Positions 35,277 to 38,033 of a stretch of 38,033 bases of DNA are shown here, piece after piece. The first letter of the stretch is position 1, and every line of letters starts with the position of its first letter. The DNA is taken from the NCBI GenBank assembly GCA_966248875.1, contig CBINBI010000028.1:1-38033 (forward strand). Direction: 5' to 3'. The notes under the pieces were generated by a model. That model did no database searches and was not told the DNA's origin. It was given only the letters and a program-made list of their open reading frames with translations. A program made the translations under genes and the position numbers. Origin of the DNA: Dokdonella_A sp966248875 (GTDB lineage Bacteria; Pseudomonadota; Gammaproteobacteria; Xanthomonadales; Rhodanobacteraceae).

Positions 35277-37334
35277 ATGGCGATGGGCGGCTCACACACC
35301 CGGAAGGTACGAGTAAGGACACTGGCGGCATGTGTCTTGGCGTCGTTAGGTTCTACGGCGCTGGATCCGCTCGCTCATGCGGGCGCGCTCGGCTCAATGC
35401 AGCCCCCGAGTCTCGCCGCGAGTGCGTCTCTGCGCGTGTACGCTTCGAATCCGGCAAGCCCGAAACCCGCCACCACCATCAGCGTGGAGAATTGCAACGA
35501 TGCGGGGATGGGCAGCCTGCGCCAGGCATTGCTCGATGCGTTCGATGGTGACGTCATCGACCTCACAGGCCTCTCGTGCAGCACGATCACGTTGACCACC
35601 GGCGCGCTGGATACGGGCGTCGAAGTGACGCTCCAAGGGCCTGGTGAAGCAGAGCTCACGATCGATGGCAACGGGATGGACCGGGTCCTTTACAGTAGCG
35701 GCCCTTCGCTTTCGATCAGTGGTGTCACACTAGCCAATGGTTATTTGTCGGCAGGCATTGGAGGCTGTCTCCTAGCCACAGGGGACGTCACATTGACTCA
35801 CACCACGATCACTGGATGCGTTGTCGGCAGCGGCGGCGCGTCTGGCGCTTACGGTGCAGGCATTGCCAGCCTGGGCAACCTTACAGCCATTTCCAGCACT
35901 ATTACGGGTAACACGGCCACGGCAGGCGGCAGAGCTGCCGGTGCAGGCATTTACACGATCGGAACTCTGACTCTGGTAGACAGCACCGTCAGCGACAACG
36001 TCGCAGCCGGCCAAGCCGCAAGTGGGGGTGGGATCTTCGTGAATTGGGGCTTTCCCGCGACGATTGAAACGAGTGTCATCGAGCGTAACGCCGTCTACGC
36101 TTCGAACATAAGTGCGGGCGGCGGCGTATACGGCGGGACCCTACTGACGATCAAGGCCACGCAGCTTTCGGGCAATCTTGCGCAAGGTGACTTAGTGGCG
36201 TTCGGTGGCGGAGCCTCGGCATTCAACGACATCGAGATCACTTACAACAGCATCGTATCCGGCAACACCGCGTTTGCGACGATAGGCGCCAATGCCTCCG
36301 GTATCTATGGGGCATACGGCGGCGGTGTGTTCTCACGATATGGTTCGGTATCCGTGACTGGCGGCAACGCACCTGGTATCGGCCATCCGCTGATCACGTT
36401 GAACGCCGCTACTTCGATAAACGGCAACGCCAGAGGCGGCGGCATCGCCGGCGGATATGCAAACGGTACCGTTGCTGTCGATTCGGCCATGGTCAGAAAC
36501 AATGCGGTGCATTCGCAGACTGCCGGAAGTGGCGGCGGCGGCATATGGTCCAGAAACGATATCGTTCTGACAACAAGCACCTTGAGCGGCAATACAGCTA
36601 CGACGAACTGCGCTGCTTGCTTCGACGCCGGTGGCGGCGCGTACGCATGGGGTGGGATCCTCGCGCAATACAGTACGATCCGCGACAATGTTGTGCTCGC
36701 GCCATTGTCGGTGGTCGGCGCGGCTGCCGGTGGTTTGTTGGCCGTCGAGGGCATGACGCTGCGCGGAAGTACAGTGTCCGGGAACAGTGTCGCCGCGGCT
36801 GCGAGCAGCAACTATGGTGCATACGGCGGCGGTGGCGTCGCCATCTTTGGCGATATGGTGGTTCAGAACTCGACCATTGCGTTCAACAGCGCAGGAACGC
36901 AAGCCGGTGGTCTCGCCGTTTCACAGTACGCCACATCCGTAAAGCTCACGAGCACGATCATTTCAAATAACACGGCGCCATCCGGCGCGGATATCGACGT
37001 CACCTGGGCCGGTTTGGGAACGCCCGTTGTCACGACTGGAGACCACAACCTTATCGTCTCCGGCGGCATGGATATCGCGCTTCCGGCAGATACGCTGGTC
37101 GCCGATCCCGTACTTCTGCCCCTCGCCAATAACGGTGGATTTACGGCAACGCATGCCCTGGGCGTCTGCAGCCCTGCAATTGACGCCGGCAGCAATCCTG
37201 TTCCTATGGCTTTCGACCAACGTCTGGAGCCGTACGTACGCGAGTTTGGCGCATCGGCCGACATGGGTGCGTTCGAATGGCAGCCCGATCTGGATCGCAT
37301 CTTCAGGGATGGGTTCGATGGAGGACCCTGCTAA
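35277..37334 (+). CDS. Secreted right-handed beta-helix / choice-of-anchor Q protein with IF-x-DGFD tail
   Basis: A 685-residue protein; the ATG at 35277 follows AGGAGG and begins a signal peptide (MAMGGSHTRKVRVRTLAACVLASLGSTALDPLAHAG). Then a CSLREA-like VENCNDAGMGSLRQALLDAFDGDVIDLTG, and about 500 residues of parallel beta-helix repeats rich in VxxNxA and SGNTA turns (for example STITGNTA, STVSDNVA, SVIERNAV, STLSGNTA, STVSGNSV). It ends with a choice-of-anchor Q region (NNGGFTATHALGVCSPAIDAGSNP ... GAFEW) and the tail DLDRIFRDGFDGGPC. It is likely an exported adhesin or polysaccharide-binding protein. Codon use is less GC-rich than upstream genes. The promoter-like element at 35181-35213 precedes it. 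Confidence 0.87.
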   Translation: MAMGGSHTRKVRVRTLAACVLASLGSTALDPLAHAGALGSMQPPSLAASASLRVYASNPASPKPATTISVENCNDAGMGSLRQALLDAFDGDVIDLTGLSCSTITLTTGALDTGVEVTLQGPGEAELTIDGNGMDRVLYSSGPSLSISGVTLANGYLSAGIGGCLLATGDVTLTHTTITGCVVGSGGASGAYGAGIASLGNLTAISSTITGNTATAGGRAAGAGIYTIGTLTLVDSTVSDNVAAGQAASGGGIFVNWGFPATIETSVIERNAVYASNISAGGGVYGGTLLTIKATQLSGNLAQGDLVAFGGGASAFNDIEITYNSIVSGNTAFATIGANASGIYGAYGGGVFSRYGSVSVTGGNAPGIGHPLITLNAATSINGNARGGGIAGGYANGTVAVDSAMVRNNAVHSQTAGSGGGGIWSRNDIVLTTSTLSGNTATTNCAACFDAGGGAYAWGGILAQYSTIRDNVVLAPLSVVGAAAGGLLAVEGMTLRGSTVSGNSVAAAASSNYGAYGGGGVAIFGDMVVQNSTIAFNSAGTQAGGLAVSQYATSVKLTSTIISNNTAPSGADIDVTWAGLGTPVVTTGDHNLIVSGGMDIALPADTLVADPVLLPLANNGGFTATHALGVCSPAIDAGSNPVPMAFDQRLEPYVREFGASADMGAFEWQPDLDRIFRDGFDGGPC

Positions 37335-37786
37335 CCGCTAGATGCTGCGCTGCGTTACAGCATAAGCATCTTCGCCGTCACGGCTAACCAGACGGGAAGG
37401 CGGTCATTGCTGGAGCCCTGAACAGCGCGCGTCCGGTTACAGTCAGACGACTTGTACCAGCTCCGCCCGAAGGCGATCTGCATCGCTCGTACACGGCGCG
37501 GCATGCCAAGACTCCTGATCATTCAGAGCATGGCAGCGGCTGTCGGTGGTGAAATGAAGCGCAACCTACACGACTTGTATAATTCGGAGCTTTATTTGCG
37601 GCACTGCTAGAGTTTGGCTGGCATTCAATCCGCCTCAACCGGCAAGTACCGAAATTCTGAGCCGGCTAGGCCTGATCGAGGATGTTTATCGGCGTTACGT
37701 TGTTTTGAGCGGCTCGGAAAATCTGTAGCCAGATGTTAAGCGAGTTTTTCGGCAAGAATGGTCCCGGAAGGGACGGGAGACTTGCC
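37335..37786. other. 452-base gap after the beta-helix gene
   Basis: A short hairpin ATGCTG/CAGCAT (37342-37363, 10-base loop) follows the stop and might end transcription weakly. The rest is moderate-GC sequence with no gene I can support. The left end of the insertion sequence should fall in its last part. Confidence 0.5.
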
Positions 37787-38033
37787 GTGAAGAAGTCGCG
37801 ATTCAGTGTCGAGCAGATCAGCGCAGTGTTGAAGCAAGCCGAAGCGGGCATCCCGGTGGTAGAGCTGATCCGCAAGGTGGGGATTTCGGAGCAGACGTTC
37901 TATCGCTGGAAGAAGATATACGGCGGGCTGGACCCGAGCCAGGCGCGTGAGCTCAAGCAGCTGCGCGAAGAGAACAGCAAGCTCAAGCGGCTGGTGGCGG
38001 ATCTGAGCCTGGACAAGGCCATGCTGCAGGACG
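37666..38033 (+). mobile_element. IS3-family insertion sequence, left part
   Basis: The partial OrfA gene shows that an insertion sequence of the IS3 family occupies the right edge. Its left end is not resolved; it probably lies in the 120 bases before OrfA, within 37666-37786. Only the 5' part is inside the window, so completeness cannot be judged. Confidence 0.5.
37787..38033 (+). CDS. IS3-family transposase OrfA, 5' part (runs off the window)
   Basis: A GTG start after GGACGGGAGA reads 82 residues to the window edge with no stop: VKKSRFSVEQISAVLKQAEAG, VVELIRKVGISEQTFYRWKKIYGG (helix-turn-helix) and ELKQLREENSKLKRLVADLSLDKAML (leucine-zipper segment). This is the OrfA pattern of IS3-family elements (IS407-like group), which binds the inverted repeats; the DDE catalytic OrfB would lie beyond the window. 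The left inverted repeat was not pinned down. It marks a mobile-element boundary next to the less GC-rich beta-helix gene. Confidence 0.85.
   Translation, partial: MKKSRFSVEQISAVLKQAEAGIPVVELIRKVGISEQTFYRWKKIYGGLDPSQARELKQLREENSKLKRLVADLSLDKAMLQD

Noticed and set aside
37559..37728. Open stretch reading LIEDVYRRYVVLS before the insertion sequence
   Set aside because: No start codon with a ribosome-binding site, and no family I recognise; probably chance or an eroded fragment.

Overview
The window is GC-rich, tightly packed bacterial DNA read on both strands. It most resembles a Xanthomonadales (Lysobacterales) gammaproteobacterium. The grounds are a copLAB-type copper operon, a membrane-anchored CadC-like TPR regulator, a Ser/Thr kinase-TPR gene paired with an ECF43-type sigma factor, and secreted proteins that end in an IF-x-DGFD tail. 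This placement is an inference; there is no rRNA or other marker gene in the window.

Layout. 1-5.1 kb: the 3' end of a fused isobutyryl-CoA mutase (icmF), a YCII/DGPF protein, a CadC-like regulator and a secreted choice-of-anchor protein. 5.2-10.3 kb (minus strand): a three-gene signalling operon with a soluble triple-PAS histidine kinase, a double receiver protein and a REC-GAF-GGDEF-EAL protein. 10.5-19.4 kb: mostly housekeeping or accessory single genes (PaaI thioesterase, Sel1 protein, dimethylargininase, M28 peptidase, MscS channel, DUF1993, RNA 2',3'-cyclic phosphodiesterase, N-formylglutamate amidohydrolase, a secreted unknown and a Tat-exported dienelactone hydrolase). 19.7-20.8 kb: a secreted kelch protein.

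21.1-26.4 kb: six overlapping genes matching mxaR-S-A-C-K-L, the accessory block linked to calcium loading of PQQ methanol dehydrogenase. No dehydrogenase, cytochrome or PQQ gene is visible nearby. It is followed by copL-copA-copB (26.6-29.8 kb), whose copL-copA gap can fold into three successive perfect hairpins.

30.4-37.3 kb looks like a compact regulatory unit: a small unknown gene, a transmembrane Ser/Thr kinase with C-terminal TPRs, an ECF sigma factor whose region 2.2 acidic motif is replaced by Ser-Pro-Ser-Thr, and a large secreted beta-helix protein. Near-identical bipartite promoter-like elements (33 bases, 24 identical) precede the unknown gene and the beta-helix gene, and a half-conserved copy lies upstream of the kinase. 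The kinase-sigma junction can fold so that the sigma ribosome-binding site is sequestered. I infer a kinase -> phosphorylated sigma -> secreted effector circuit.

Three unrelated secreted proteins (choice-of-anchor D, kelch, beta-helix) end in the same short D-[PR]-I-F-x-D-G-F-D sequence, which may be an undescribed C-terminal sorting tag. The window ends inside an IS3-family transposase gene, and the last 3 kb is visibly less GC-rich than the rest.
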